Shown in pieces: positions 9,167-18,001 of a stretch of 64,000 nucleotides of DNA. The notes under the pieces were generated by a model. It saw only the letters and a program-made list of their open reading frames with translations. It ran no database searches and was not told the DNA's origin. Made by a program: the position numbers and the translations under genes. Location: NCBI RefSeq assembly GCF_013116825.1, contig NZ_JABFNS010000021.1, positions 1 to 64,000 of the forward strand, given 5' to 3'. Origin of the DNA: Myxococcus xanthus (lineage in GTDB: Bacteria; Myxococcota; Myxococcia; Myxococcales; Myxococcaceae). Within the stretch, counting starts at the first letter, position 1, and each line of letters begins with the position of its first letter.

Positions 9167-10612
9167 TCAGCCAGCCTCTCGCTCCGGGCCCACGCCCTCG
9201 AGGTCGTCCTCGACGGGCGCGGCCTCCTGGAAGGCGCTGGGCAGCAGGCTGAAAGGCAGCACCTTCCCCAACGCCGCGAGCAGCAGGATGCCGCCGGGCG
9301 CCGCGAAGATGGCCAGCGCGGGAATCGCCTTGGCCACGTCGACGAGCTGCGCGCGCATGCGCCGGCGCTCGTCGCCCGTGAGCGCCTGACGCCGGGCCGC
9401 CTTCGTCAGCAGCACCGCCAGGTCGCCCGTCTCGCGGACCTCCTGCATCAGCCGGTAGAAGTTCTTCTCCAGCGCCTCCTGGATGCCGGCCACCAGGTCC
9501 TCGCCCATGGCGCCCGCGGCGTCCGACACCGTGAAGACGTCCACGATGGCGCGGTGGCGGGCGTAGAACTCCGCCATCTCCAGCTCCAGCCGGTGCAGCT
9601 CCGCGTCCGGGACCTGGAGCGCCTGCGCCAGCTCGCGGATGAAGACGCGCTCGCGCCGCGTCTTGCGGCCATCCACCAGCGCCGCCAGCAACGTCTGCTC
9701 CAGCAGGAAGTGGCGCACGTCCACGCTGCGCACCTGGCGCACCACGTCCCGCACTGGGCGGCGGCGCGCGAAGGACTGCTTCACCGCGGCCTTGAGCTCG
9801 GACGTCATCGCCGCCGGCAGTCGCAGGGACTCCACCTGCCGCAGGATGGCGCGGCGCGCGGGCAGGCCCGGCACCCGGTCCACGCACGCAAGCCCCGTCA
9901 ACACGTCCACCAGCAGCGCCTTCTGCCGCGCCGCGAAGTCCAGCCGCCGCTGCGCCCGCTCGCGGTGCAGCGTGCCGCGCGAGAAGTAGTCAATGGCCTG
10001 CCGGCAGAACAGCTGCGCATCCGCGTATTGCGCGCCGTTGTGCAGCACCAGCCCGTACACCGGGTCCCCCGCCAGCACGGGCGAGCGCTTCACCAGCGAC
10101 GCTTCCACCTTCGCCGTCAGCCGCCGGGAGACCGGACGCCCCGAGGCAATCGCCGCGTCCACCGCCTCCGCCAGCTCCAACTCGCCCGTGAGCACCGCGA
10201 AGAGCACCAGGAGATGCTCGGTGCGAACGGCCGCTGGAGCCCCCACGAGCCGGCCCAGCTCCAGCGCCATCAGCGCCAGCGTCCGCACCACGGCGTGGAA
10301 GAGCTGGTCCTCCAGCACGCGCGCCTGGAGCTCGGTGGGCTGCGCCACGTCCGCCGCGGAGGGTGCGTCCGCGGGCGTGCCGTACAGCAGGCCACTGGCG
10401 CGCAGCGTCCGCCGCAGGTACGCGCGGGCCCGGGCCCGCCCGGAGCCCAGCGGCGGCGCGGACGGAGCCGGCGCGCCCGCCTCGAAGGCGACCGTCTCCG
10501 TCAGGAGCGGCAAGAGCCACCCCGCCTTGGTGAAGTCCAACACCGGAACACCCCTGGAGCGCCAGGCAAGGCCCGTGCGCGGCGCGAGGAGCGGGATGTA
10601 ACCCAGGGGCAT
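9167..10612 (-). CDS. Cytoplasmic helical protein with C-terminal LETM1-like segment
   Basis: About 481 residues from the ATG of MPLGYIPLLAP; a TTG 33 bases upstream is an alternative start. Most of the protein is predicted helical. The segment at about 275-400 (LLAALVDGRKTRRERVFIRE followed by a helix-rich stretch) resembles a TerB-type acidic helical bundle. The end (LTGDERRRMRAQLVDVAKAI, then a hydrophobic stretch ending LLAALGKVLPFSLLPSAFQE) resembles the LETM1 ribosome-binding-like domain seen in bacterial proteins of unknown role. No enzymatic motif is visible. The combination suggests membrane- or ion-stress-linked scaffolding, which is only inference. Confidence 0.6.
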   Translation of the reverse strand: MPLGYIPLLAPRTGLAWRSRGVPVLDFTKAGWLLPLLTETVAFEAGAPAPSAPPLGSGRARARAYLRRTLRASGLLYGTPADAPSAADVAQPTELQARVLEDQLFHAVVRTLALMALELGRLVGAPAAVRTEHLLVLFAVLTGELELAEAVDAAIASGRPVSRRLTAKVEASLVKRSPVLAGDPVYGLVLHNGAQYADAQLFCRQAIDYFSRGTLHRERAQRRLDFAARQKALLVDVLTGLACVDRVPGLPARRAILRQVESLRLPAAMTSELKAAVKQSFARRRPVRDVVRQVRSVDVRHFLLEQTLLAALVDGRKTRRERVFIRELAQALQVPDAELHRLELEMAEFYARHRAIVDVFTVSDAAGAMGEDLVAGIQEALEKNFYRLMQEVRETGDLAVLLTKAARRQALTGDERRRMRAQLVDVAKAIPALAIFAAPGGILLLAALGKVLPFSLLPSAFQEAAPVEDDLEGVGPEREAG

Positions 10613-10709
10613 TCTGGTTTCCACTCGGCCACGGGACAGGGTCAAGGCCCGGAAGTCAGCGGGCGCAGAATCGCCGCTTCTACCGGACCCAGCCCTCCGC
10701 GCCCGGTGC

Positions 10710-11543
10710 CTACAGCGCGGTCGTCGCGCCGGGCTCCGGGACCACCACCTTGGCCGTGTTGCGCAGCTTCTTCAGCTCGCCGGTCAGCGCGTCCGGTGTG
10801 CCCTGGAGCAGCGGGAAGGTGCCGTAGTGCATGGGAATCACGCTCTTGACCTTCAGGAGCCGCACCGCCTGGGCCGCCTCCGCGGGGCCCATGGTGAAGT
10901 GGCCGCCAATGGGGAGCAGGGCCACGGTGGGCTTGAACTGGGTGGCGATGAGCGACATACCCTCGAAGGGTCCGGTGTCACCCGCGTGGTACAGCGTGGG
11001 GCCCTTGTCGATTTCCAGCACGTAGCCCAGGGGCGCGCCCGCGTACTGCGCCGGCGACTTCGGGTCCGCGGCGTAGCTGCTGGAGTGGACCGCCTCCACC
11101 AGGTGGAACGTGACATCCTTCACCTGGAAGGTGCCGCCCGCGTTGGCGCCCACGGCCTGGGCCTCCGGAAGCCCCAGCAGGTTGATGAGCTCGAAGGAGC
11201 CATAGACCCTGGCGCCCGTCTTCTCGGCCAGCGCCTTGGCCTCGCCCACGTGGTCGAAGTGGCCGTGGGTGAGGAGGATGGCGTCCAGCGCCTCCGGCTG
11301 CGCGGCGCCCTTCGGGGCCTTGGGGTTGGAGAGCCAGGGGTCGATGGCAATCACCGCGCCGCCCGGGCTGCGAATCACGAAGGCCGCGTGCCCCCACCAC
11401 GTCACCTCCGTCTTGCCGCGGGAGGCCGCCGCCGGGGCCTTGGTGGCCGCGGCCTTGCCGGGCGCCGAGGTGCCCTGCGCCGCTGCCGTTCCGCCGAAGG
11501 CCATTGCCGCGCCCGCAACCACTGCCATGAGCTTCGTCCGCAT
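10710..11543 (-). CDS. Exported metallo-beta-lactamase-fold hydrolase (UPF0173-like)
   Basis: About 277 residues. The ATG of MRTKLMAVV is chosen because it has AGGAG 9 bases upstream; an ATG two codons earlier lies only 3 bases from that motif. A Sec signal peptide (MAVVAGAAMAFGGTAAAQG) precedes a metallo-beta-lactamase domain beginning TEVTWWGHAAFVI. The metal-binding signature is THGHFDHVGEA, with further ligands in HSSSYA, YHAGDTGPF and the late PMHYGTFPL. This pattern matches the UPF0173 (YtkL-like) metal-dependent hydrolases, which are usually cytoplasmic. The signal peptide makes this one periplasmic or secreted. The substrate is unknown. Confidence 0.85.
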   Translation of the reverse strand: MRTKLMAVVAGAAMAFGGTAAAQGTSAPGKAAATKAPAAASRGKTEVTWWGHAAFVIRSPGGAVIAIDPWLSNPKAPKGAAQPEALDAILLTHGHFDHVGEAKALAEKTGARVYGSFELINLLGLPEAQAVGANAGGTFQVKDVTFHLVEAVHSSSYAADPKSPAQYAGAPLGYVLEIDKGPTLYHAGDTGPFEGMSLIATQFKPTVALLPIGGHFTMGPAEAAQAVRLLKVKSVIPMHYGTFPLLQGTPDALTGELKKLRNTAKVVVPEPGATTAL

Positions 11544-11735
11544 ATCCATTCACTCCTGCTTTCGAGGTGAAGACCTGCCGCCACCGGGGTGACACGCCCC
11601 CCACGGCCGGATTGCCACCTGACACTGACCGGGCGGCCATTCAAGGGCCTGCCATGGATGCCCAAGCGCGCGCCGCGTCTCAAGCTCGATTCGGCTGTCG
11701 ATACGACGGGGGGCGTGCGCTAACGTCGGCGGCAC

Positions 11736-13592
11736 GTGGACCACCGATTTCAAGTCAGCCTCCGCGGGGTCATCGACCTCCTGTCTCACCACCTGTACAG
11801 CTCCCCGGGCGTCTACGTACGCGAGCTGCTCCAGAACGCGACCGATGCCATCCGCGCCCGCCAGCTCCTGGAGCCCGGCCACGCGGGCACCGTCCGGCTG
11901 GAGCTGATGGAGAAGCAGGACGGCAGCCCGCCCACCCTGCTCTTCACCGACGACGGCGTGGGGCTGACCGAGGACGAAATCCACCGTTTCCTGGCCACCA
12001 TCGGTGAGTCCTCCAAGCGCGAGGCCCTGGAGGCCCGCCGCAACGACTTCATCGGCCAGTTCGGCATCGGCCTGCTGTCCTGCTTCATGGTGTGTGACGA
12101 GCTGCTGGTGGTGACGCGCTCGGCGCGCGGCGATGGGCGCACGTTGGAGTGGCGGGGCCGGCATGACGGCACGTACGCCGTGCGGGCCTCCGAGCACCCG
12201 CTCGCCCAGCCCGGCACCCAGGTGTTCCTGGTGGCCCGCCCGGACATGGCGCACTGGTTCACCGCCACGCGGCTGCGAAACCTCGCCAGCCACTACGGCG
12301 GCCTGCTGCCCTTCCCCATCCACCTCACCACCGGCCAGGGCACCGAGCGGCTGGACACCTCCGGCGCCCCCTGGCGCCGCGAGTACGACAGCGCCTCCGA
12401 GCGGCGCAAGGCGCTGCTCGCCTACGGGCGCGAGCTGTTCGACACGGACTTCGTCGACTGCATCCCCCTGCGCTCCACCGCGGGAGACGTGGACGGGGTG
12501 GCCTACGTGCTGCCCGCGTCGCCGCACTTCAACTCACGGCAGAAGCACCGCGTGTACCTCAAGCACATGCTGCTGTCGGAGAGCGCGGAGAACCTGCTGC
12601 CGGACTGGGCCTTCTTCGTGAAGTGCGTGGTGAACGCCAACGCGCTGCGGCCCACCGCCAGCCGGGAGTCCTTCTACGAGGACGACGCGCTGGCCGCGGC
12701 GCGCGAGTCCCTGGGGCAGTCCCTGCGCGGCTACCTGATGGAGCTGGCGCGTGAGGACCCGCGCGCGCTCCAGCGGCTGATTGCCCTGCACGGGCTGAGC
12801 GTGAAGGCGCTGGCGCTGGATGACGACGACTTCTACCGCCTCATCATCCACTGGCTGCCCTTCGAGACGTCGATGGGGATGATGACGCTGGCGGACTACC
12901 GGCGCGCGCACCCCGTGGTGCGCTACACGTCCACGCTGGACGGCTTCCGGCAGATTGCCCAGGTGGCCGGAGCCCAGGGCCTGTGCATCATCAACGCGGC
13001 ATACACGCACGACACGTCCCTGCTGGAGAAGCTGCCGCACGCGGTGCCGGACGTGCAGGTGGAGCCCTTCTCCTCCGCGGACCTGCCGCAGAGCTTCGAC
13101 GAGCTCACCCTGGACGAGCGCGAGGCCACCTTCCCGCTGCTGCGCATGGCGGAGAGCGTGCTGGCGCCGTTCCGCTGCGGCGCGGTGGTGAAGAAGTTCT
13201 ACCCGGCGGAGGTGCCCACGCTCTACAGCTCGGACGCGGAGGGCGCGTTCCGGCGCGACGCCGAGCGGGCCCGCGAGGAGTCGGATGACCTGTACGCCGG
13301 TGTGCTCGACAGCGTCATGGCGGCCTCGGGCAGCGAGCCGGCGCAGCTGTGCTTCAACCTCCACAACCCGGTGGTGCGGCGGCTGGCGGCCGTGGCGGAC
13401 CGGGACATGCTGAAGCTGTCGGTGGAGATGCTCTACGTGCAAGCGCTGCTCCTGGGACACCATCCGTTGAACGCACAGGAGATGGTGCTGCTGAACCAGG
13501 GCCTGTTGGGCCTCATCTCCGCGCAACTGGGCGGGGATGGCGGGCGCGGCGGCGAAGGCAGCGGCGGCGCGGGTCCCCGGGGGCTGCACTGA
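11736..13592 (+). CDS. Hsp90-family ATPase (HtpG-like, divergent)
   Basis: A 618-residue GHKL/Hsp90-type protein starting with GTG. The N-terminal ATP-binding domain has the family motifs: YVRELLQNATDAI (Glu base and Asn for Mg-ATP), DDGVGLTEDEI, IGESSKRE and FIGQFGIGLLSCFMV. The middle domain, with its HSP90-like MLLSESAENLLPDWAFF region and a RESFYEDD segment, extends to about 350. The C-terminal part is divergent from HtpG and contains a long Asp/Glu-rich region. Length is near that of HtpG. Hsp90 proteins are ATP-driven clamps that remodel clients. The next gene begins one base inside this stop (TGATG), so the two products are probably made in fixed ratio and may act together. Confidence 0.85.
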   Translation: MDHRFQVSLRGVIDLLSHHLYSSPGVYVRELLQNATDAIRARQLLEPGHAGTVRLELMEKQDGSPPTLLFTDDGVGLTEDEIHRFLATIGESSKREALEARRNDFIGQFGIGLLSCFMVCDELLVVTRSARGDGRTLEWRGRHDGTYAVRASEHPLAQPGTQVFLVARPDMAHWFTATRLRNLASHYGGLLPFPIHLTTGQGTERLDTSGAPWRREYDSASERRKALLAYGRELFDTDFVDCIPLRSTAGDVDGVAYVLPASPHFNSRQKHRVYLKHMLLSESAENLLPDWAFFVKCVVNANALRPTASRESFYEDDALAAARESLGQSLRGYLMELAREDPRALQRLIALHGLSVKALALDDDDFYRLIIHWLPFETSMGMMTLADYRRAHPVVRYTSTLDGFRQIAQVAGAQGLCIINAAYTHDTSLLEKLPHAVPDVQVEPFSSADLPQSFDELTLDEREATFPLLRMAESVLAPFRCGAVVKKFYPAEVPTLYSSDAEGAFRRDAERAREESDDLYAGVLDSVMAASGSEPAQLCFNLHNPVVRRLAAVADRDMLKLSVEMLYVQALLLGHHPLNAQEMVLLNQGLLGLISAQLGGDGGRGGEGSGGAGPRGLH

Positions 13593-14722
13593 TGAGCGGT
13601 GACTGGCGCGAGCAGGTGGAGTCGCTCTTCGCCCAGGCGGACGGCCTGGCGGACGGCGAGAGCAAGGTGCGGCTCCTGGAAGAGGCCGTGCGCCTGGCGG
13701 ACACGCACAAGGACGTGGGCATGGGCTACCGCATGCGGGATGCCCTCATCGACGCGGCGACCTTCGGCGGCTTCCCGGACAAGGCGCTGGTGGCCTTCGC
13801 GTGGTGCCGCGGACAGCAGAAGAAGGACCCGAAGCGCTTCGACCCGGAGGAGATGTTCTGGAAGCAGAAGTGGGTGGTGGGGCGCATCAAGGAGTTCCCT
13901 CACATCACCCGTAAGCAGATTCAGGACGCGCTGGACGACGTGGAGCAGTGCTTCAAGGCCACGGACTCCGGAGTGCGCGCGGTGCTGAAGATGCGCTACC
14001 AGGCCGCGCGGGAGATGGGTGACGCCGCCGAGGAGGTGGAGCGACTGTGGAACGCGTGGCTGGAGACGCGCCGCGACCACCTCACCGACTGCCGCGTGTG
14101 TGAGCTGGACGACGAACTGGACCACCACGCCGACAAGGGCGAATGGCAGCAGGTGCTGCGCAAGGCGAAGCCCATCCTGGACGGCCGCAAGTCCTGCGCG
14201 GAGATTCCGCACCTGACGCTGGGCACGGTGCTCTACCCGCTGTTCAAGCTGGGGGAGCTGGAGCACGCGCGCGAAATCCACCGCCGCGGCTACGCCATGG
14301 TGACGAAGAACCGCGAGTTCCTCTCCACCGTGGGCGAGCACATGGAGTTCCTCGCCCTGACGGACAACCTGTCACGCGGGCTGACGCTGCTGGAGAAGCA
14401 CCTGGGCTGGGCGCTGGACCACCCCAGCTACCGGGACCGCTTCACCTTCTACGCCGCCGCCGCCTTCCTGCTGGAGCGGGTGCTGGCCGCTGGAGACAGG
14501 GACGTGGTGAGCCTGCGGCTGCCCAAGACGTTCCCCAACCACCAGGCGGATGGCGGCTACGACGTCCGGGCCCTGCACGCCTGGACGCTGGGGCAGGCCC
14601 GGGACATCGCGAACCGCTTCGACACGCGCAACGGGACGGACCGGTTCGCGAAGCTGCTGGCGCGCAACCAGGTGCTCGCGGGGGAAGTCCGTCCCTTCCC
14701 CATTGAGAAACGCGACCAATAG
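13592..14722 (+). CDS. Helical-repeat (TPR-like) protein, 3' end altered by island insertion
   Basis: 376 residues starting at MSGDWREQVESLFAQ. The sequence is a series of amphipathic helix pairs typical of TPR-like solenoids (KVRLLEEAVRLADTHKDVGM, LVAFAWCRGQQ, AREIHRRGYAMV, SRGLTLLEKHLGWAL). No catalytic motif is seen. It is coupled to the Hsp90-like gene by a one-base overlap, which fits a co-chaperone or client-adaptor role, as inference. The C-terminus now reads PFPIEKRDQ. A second copy of the last 80 bases, 5.7 kb downstream, reads on to PFPIDAK and a stop. The last few residues here therefore come from inserted DNA. Confidence 0.8.
   Translation: MSGDWREQVESLFAQADGLADGESKVRLLEEAVRLADTHKDVGMGYRMRDALIDAATFGGFPDKALVAFAWCRGQQKKDPKRFDPEEMFWKQKWVVGRIKEFPHITRKQIQDALDDVEQCFKATDSGVRAVLKMRYQAAREMGDAAEEVERLWNAWLETRRDHLTDCRVCELDDELDHHADKGEWQQVLRKAKPILDGRKSCAEIPHLTLGTVLYPLFKLGELEHAREIHRRGYAMVTKNREFLSTVGEHMEFLALTDNLSRGLTLLEKHLGWALDHPSYRDRFTFYAAAAFLLERVLAAGDRDVVSLRLPKTFPNHQADGGYDVRALHAWTLGQARDIANRFDTRNGTDRFAKLLARNQVLAGEVRPFPIEKRDQ
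14624..14703 (+). repeat. Left copy of 80-bp direct repeat bounding the island (attL-like)
   Basis: These 80 bases are identical to 20354-20433. They are coding (the C-terminal NGTDRFAKLLARNQVLAGEV region of the helical-repeat protein) and high in GC like the host gene. Immediately to the right the composition drops. The two copies diverge after the shared CAT: left continues TGAGAAACG and right continues CGACGCGAAG. The arrangement is that expected of an element that integrated into the 3' end of a protein gene and carried its own copy of that end. Confidence 0.9.
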
Positions 14723-15087
14723 CCACGTCAAGCAAAAACTCAGGCATCAATAAAAATACAGCGACAATGCTCGCATGGAAGCCGATGCGCCCCACCACTG
14801 CATAGACATCATAGAATAGGCATACGCAACTGGCGTTCCAGACCAACCCACCACAGTTTTGATGGGGTTGACATCAGAGCTTTAGGCCGACAGCCCATCC
14901 TAATGGAAGCATCCGCGCACCGCTTTGCGTGCGACGGAACTACCCATCTGAGCGCGGGGCGACGACTACAGGCGGCTGAAGCCCAGAAAGACGATGCCGC
15001 TAGCCGCACTTTTGTGCAAACGCGCCCGGGACGATGCCCACGCCGCATTCGCCCACCAATGACAGCAGCATTAGGGGCTGCTCCTAA
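14723..15087. other. Island left end, no gene seen
   Basis: 365 bases of mixed composition between the stop of the helical-repeat gene and the transposase remnant. All frames are broken or give compositionally implausible peptides. A short self-complementary stretch, ATTAGGGGCTGCTCCTAAT (about 15070-15088), lies just outside the transposase remnant and may be an end of that old insertion sequence. Confidence 0.5.
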
Positions 15088-15720
15088 TTAGCGCAGCCAA
15101 AGAAGCATGGATGCGACGTGCAGGACGGCGAGGTAGCTGGTCGCCGTCTTGTCAGAGCGAGTGGCAGCAGCCCGAAAGCGCTCGAGGTCGTGGAAAGCAC
15201 TTCACCCGGTAGCGCAGCCGGTACAGGCGACGGTCTAAAGGCAGCGCTCTCTTGCGGCTCGGGTTTGAATGGATGACAGGTTTCCTCCCGAGTTTCCGGA
15301 CGTTGGCGCGAATGCGGTCGGCGTCATTGCCCGTATCCGCGATGAAGGCGTCGCCTTCGGCGTGTACCAGAAGTTCTTCGGCCATCGTGGACTCGTGCTG
15401 CTGCCGGGCGTCAGCGCAACGTGGAGCGGCTTACCTCCGTCGTTGTGACGGCGTGAACTTTCGTTGAAAGCCTCCTTGAGAACGCCCCAAAGCATTGCTT
15501 CGGATCCCCCTTCTCCTCCCGCGTCGTCCTGATGCGCCCGGACGACCAATGCGTCAGCGAGGGAGCCAAGCTCATCCAACTCGAGCCGCAGCGCCTTGAA
15601 GATGGCTTCCCAGCGCCCGATCTTCACCCAGCGGTGGAACCGATTGTAGACCGTCTTCCAATGGCCGAACCGCTCCGAACGACCGAGAAGTTGCCGCCGT
15701 CACGATACCTGGACGCCACG
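15088..15720 (-). pseudogene. Decayed IS5-family transposase
   Basis: Reading leftward, fragments of one IS5-family transposase appear in different frames. From about 15720: RSERFGHWKTVYNRFHRW, then KIGRWEAIFKALRLELDELG with DALVVRAHQDDAGG to about 15400. After a frame change come AEGDAFIADTGNDADRIRAN and NPSRKRALPLDRRLYRLRYR to about 15200. After another change come CFHDLERFRAAATRSDKTAT and YLAVLHVASMLLWLR, with a stop at 15088. The order and motifs (AHQ..AG, D-T/K-GNDAD, YRxRxxVE-like end) match DDE transposases of the IS5 group. At least two frameshifts and a missing N-terminus make it inactive. It shows the island has been a landing site for insertion sequences over time. Confidence 0.8.
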
Positions 15721-15982
15721 CGCTCCGTCTCTCAGATCAGGCGACAACTCCGACCGACGCGTCCTATTCAACCAGCAATAATTTGCTGGCACAACATGCT
15801 CCAACGGAAGGCTGGGACAATCACCTGCCGCAACGTCCCCGGGGTGGGGGGTCAATCACGCCTCCACGAAAACACCCCTTCCCTCCGCACACATACTCCT
15901 CCGCAACCAAGAGCGGACCGCCCTGATTCCAGCCACTGACAGACACAGCATTGCCTCAGGCACGAACCAAGCATTAGAGTAC
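15721..15982. other. Upstream region of the ATPase-SIR2-methyltransferase operon
   Basis: 262 bases with no credible gene. The DNA becomes AT-richer towards the operon. It should contain the operon promoter, but I cannot assign -35/-10 boxes with confidence. The one clear structure is an 18-base inverted repeat at 15772-15789. Confidence 0.5.
15772..15789. repeat. Perfect inverted repeat, possible operator
   Basis: CCAGCAA-TAAT-TTGCTGG, a perfect 7-base stem around a 4-base centre, about 195 bases upstream of the ATPase start. It could be an operator for a dimeric repressor or a short hairpin. No repressor gene is in the island, so its role is open. Confidence 0.4.
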
Positions 15983-17131
15983 ATGCCCCAGACAAAAAAA
16001 TATTCCCCATCACCCCCACAGACGCATCTTCCCATGCAAATAAAACCCGACACCTCATCCAGCTGGAGCCTCTGCTTCTTCAATAACAAGGGCGGAGTTG
16101 GGAAAACCACTCTCGCCTGCAACATAGCATCGCAGCTCGCACGAAAGAACAACCTTCGAGTCCTCCTTGTTGACGCAGATCCTCAGTGCAACGCAACCCA
16201 ACTCATTCTTTCCGACAGCCAAACAGAAACACTATACGAAAGCGGAAAAATAGAGGCGAACGAATTCAAATACGAAGTCGACACACTCAAAGATGTTCTG
16301 TCCCCAATCGTCGCAGGCGAAGCCACGCTCAAGACAAGATTCTCGATGGTCGACGCAAAAACAAATCGATTTGGCATCGACTTACTGCCCGGACACCCAG
16401 AAATCGCCCTTCTTGAGGACAAGCTCAGTCAGAACTGGAGCTCTCTCATTAGCGGCGACCTTGGAGGAGCCCGCGTCACAAACTGGAACACACAACTTCT
16501 TCGACATCTTCAGGGCAAATACGACCTTATCGTATACGACGTCGGCCCAAGCCTTGGAGCCCTCAATCGCGCGGTCTTAGTCGGAGTTGATTTTTTCCTC
16601 GCCCCTATGGGTTGCGACATTTTCAGCCTCATTGGCATCAACAACATCGCAGCATGGCTGCGTGACTGGCAGGACGTCTACACACAAGGACTAAGTCAAT
16701 GCAACAAGCGACACAGAGAGGCAATGATGCACTATGAAATAAAAAAGAGCGAAGCAAGCATGTGTAGATTCATTGGATACACCGTTCAGCAATACATAAC
16801 AAAGACCATTCGAAAAGAGCGACGGGCAACAGGAGCATACGAAGAGATACTCAAGTCAATTCCAGGCAGAATAACCGAACGACTCGGCCCTCTCACTGCA
16901 TTGGGGCTCTCCAACAAAGACCTTCGACTTGGCGATGTTCCACACATGTTCAGCTTGGTGCCACTTGCCCAAACCGCACATGCACCGATAGATGGTCTGA
17001 CTGGAAAGGATGGCCTGTCAGGTGGACAATTCGGCCAACAGACAGACTACCAAACCTTCATCTCCGAACTATCCGACTCAATGCTCCGCAACCTTAGAAA
17101 AGTCCAATCAAACCAGGTGAAGAATCAATGA
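15983..17131 (+). CDS. ParA-like (deviant Walker A) ATPase, first gene of candidate defence operon
   Basis: 382 residues from the ATG at 15983. An ATG 51 bases later (MQIKPDTSSS) is equally possible, and neither has a clear Shine-Dalgarno. The ParA/MinD signature is complete: deviant Walker A NNKGGVGKTT at about 34-43, Walker A' VDADPQCNAT at 63-72 and Walker B DLIVYDVGPS at 181-190. The core is ParA/Soj-like, and about 120 extra C-terminal residues make it longer than the usual 250-270. No ParB gene or parS-like repeat is nearby, so it is not a standard partition ATPase. Its stop overlaps the SIR2 start by four bases (ATGA), indicating translational coupling. Codon use is AT-rich compared with the host. 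I infer a dimerising ATP switch that senses, localises or controls the SIR2 effector. Confidence 0.85.
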   Translation: MPQTKKYSPSPPQTHLPMQIKPDTSSSWSLCFFNNKGGVGKTTLACNIASQLARKNNLRVLLVDADPQCNATQLILSDSQTETLYESGKIEANEFKYEVDTLKDVLSPIVAGEATLKTRFSMVDAKTNRFGIDLLPGHPEIALLEDKLSQNWSSLISGDLGGARVTNWNTQLLRHLQGKYDLIVYDVGPSLGALNRAVLVGVDFFLAPMGCDIFSLIGINNIAAWLRDWQDVYTQGLSQCNKRHREAMMHYEIKKSEASMCRFIGYTVQQYITKTIRKERRATGAYEEILKSIPGRITERLGPLTALGLSNKDLRLGDVPHMFSLVPLAQTAHAPIDGLTGKDGLSGGQFGQQTDYQTFISELSDSMLRNLRKVQSNQVKNQ

Positions 17132-18000
17132 TTTCTTGGCCCGAAGACTTGGTTAGTGACATAGCTCGACGACGTTCCGTGCTGTTCTTAGGGGCGGGCG
17201 TCTCCAAGAACGCAAGCAACGACCGAGGGGAACGCCCGATGAACTGGGATGAATTCCTACAGAGCTTGGCAGGAAGCCTACCCACGGGAGATAAGCGGAC
17301 AGCAGTAGAACAGTGCATTGGCGAAGGGGACCTACTGACTGCATGCGAGATCGCCCGTAAAGCACTTCGCCCAGACGTCTTCAAAGGCGAACTACTTCGT
17401 CACTTTGCAGAGAAGCGATTCAAACCCGCTCCGATACACAAGGACATTGTCGGAATTGACTCAAGAATAGTAATCACGACAAATTTCGACAAGATATACG
17501 AAATGGAGGCCAATACAATGTTGCATGGAGACATTCTCGTCAAAAATTACTATGACTCTGACTTAGCAGACACGCTTCGTCGCCAGCAACGATGTGTCCT
17601 AAAAATCCATGGGACCATCGACACCCCAGACAAAACCATCTTCACCCGAACTGATTACGCCAGCGCAAGAATTACTCATCGACACTTCTATCGCGCCCTG
17701 GAAGCCCTCTTCATGACACACACGTTTGTGTTCTTGGGGGCATCAATGAGAGATCCGGACCTCCGACTTATCTTAGAGGATTACGCATACCGCTATGGAG
17801 GGACGCGCCCCCACTTCATGGTAATGCCATCTGGTTCACCCGTCCCACCAGTTTTGGAGGTGCTTGAAGAAAGCATGAACCTACGAACCATATGTTACGA
17901 TCCTGCACTCAACCATGCCGAACTAGCAACGGGCATTTCAGAACTCAAGAATCTCGTGGAAACTGAGCGCGCGACACTTAGAAACACGCTTAACTGGTAA
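17128..18000 (+). CDS. SIR2-domain protein (SIR2_2 type), probable NAD-consuming effector
   Basis: 290 residues, essentially one SIR2-like domain. The NAD-binding and catalytic elements are visible: GAGVSK at 22-27, TTNFD at 117-121, KIHGTID with the catalytic-type His at 161, and FLGASMRDPDL at 202-212. There is no zinc-ribbon Cys pair of classical deacetylases. This is the form found in bacterial immune systems, where SIR2 domains hydrolyse NAD+ and stop growth of infected cells. That activity is family knowledge and is not shown here. The gene overlaps the ATPase by ATGA and is followed by the methyltransferase after a one-base gap (TAATATG). There is no transmembrane segment, so it should be cytoplasmic. 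Confidence 0.9.
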   Translation: MISWPEDLVSDIARRRSVLFLGAGVSKNASNDRGERPMNWDEFLQSLAGSLPTGDKRTAVEQCIGEGDLLTACEIARKALRPDVFKGELLRHFAEKRFKPAPIHKDIVGIDSRIVITTNFDKIYEMEANTMLHGDILVKNYYDSDLADTLRRQQRCVLKIHGTIDTPDKTIFTRTDYASARITHRHFYRALEALFMTHTFVFLGASMRDPDLRLILEDYAYRYGGTRPHFMVMPSGSPVPPVLEVLEESMNLRTICYDPALNHAELATGISELKNLVETERATLRNTLNW

Positions 18001-18001
18001 T

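Noticed and set aside
12534-13589. A 351-residue minus-strand frame opposite the Hsp90-like gene
   Set aside because: Its composition is typical of a shadow (HLRRVEL-type repeats), and the plus-strand protein has clear GHKL motifs.
14624-14703. tRNA gene as integration site
   Set aside because: The repeat is coding sequence of the helical-repeat protein and no cloverleaf or anticodon arm can be drawn.
14809-15048. A 79-residue minus-strand frame in the island left end
   Set aside because: No Shine-Dalgarno, no domain and random-looking composition; more likely chance.
15983-17131. Plasmid partition system
   Set aside because: There is no ParB, no parS-like repeats, no replication gene and the ATPase is coupled to a SIR2 gene, so a partition role is not supported.
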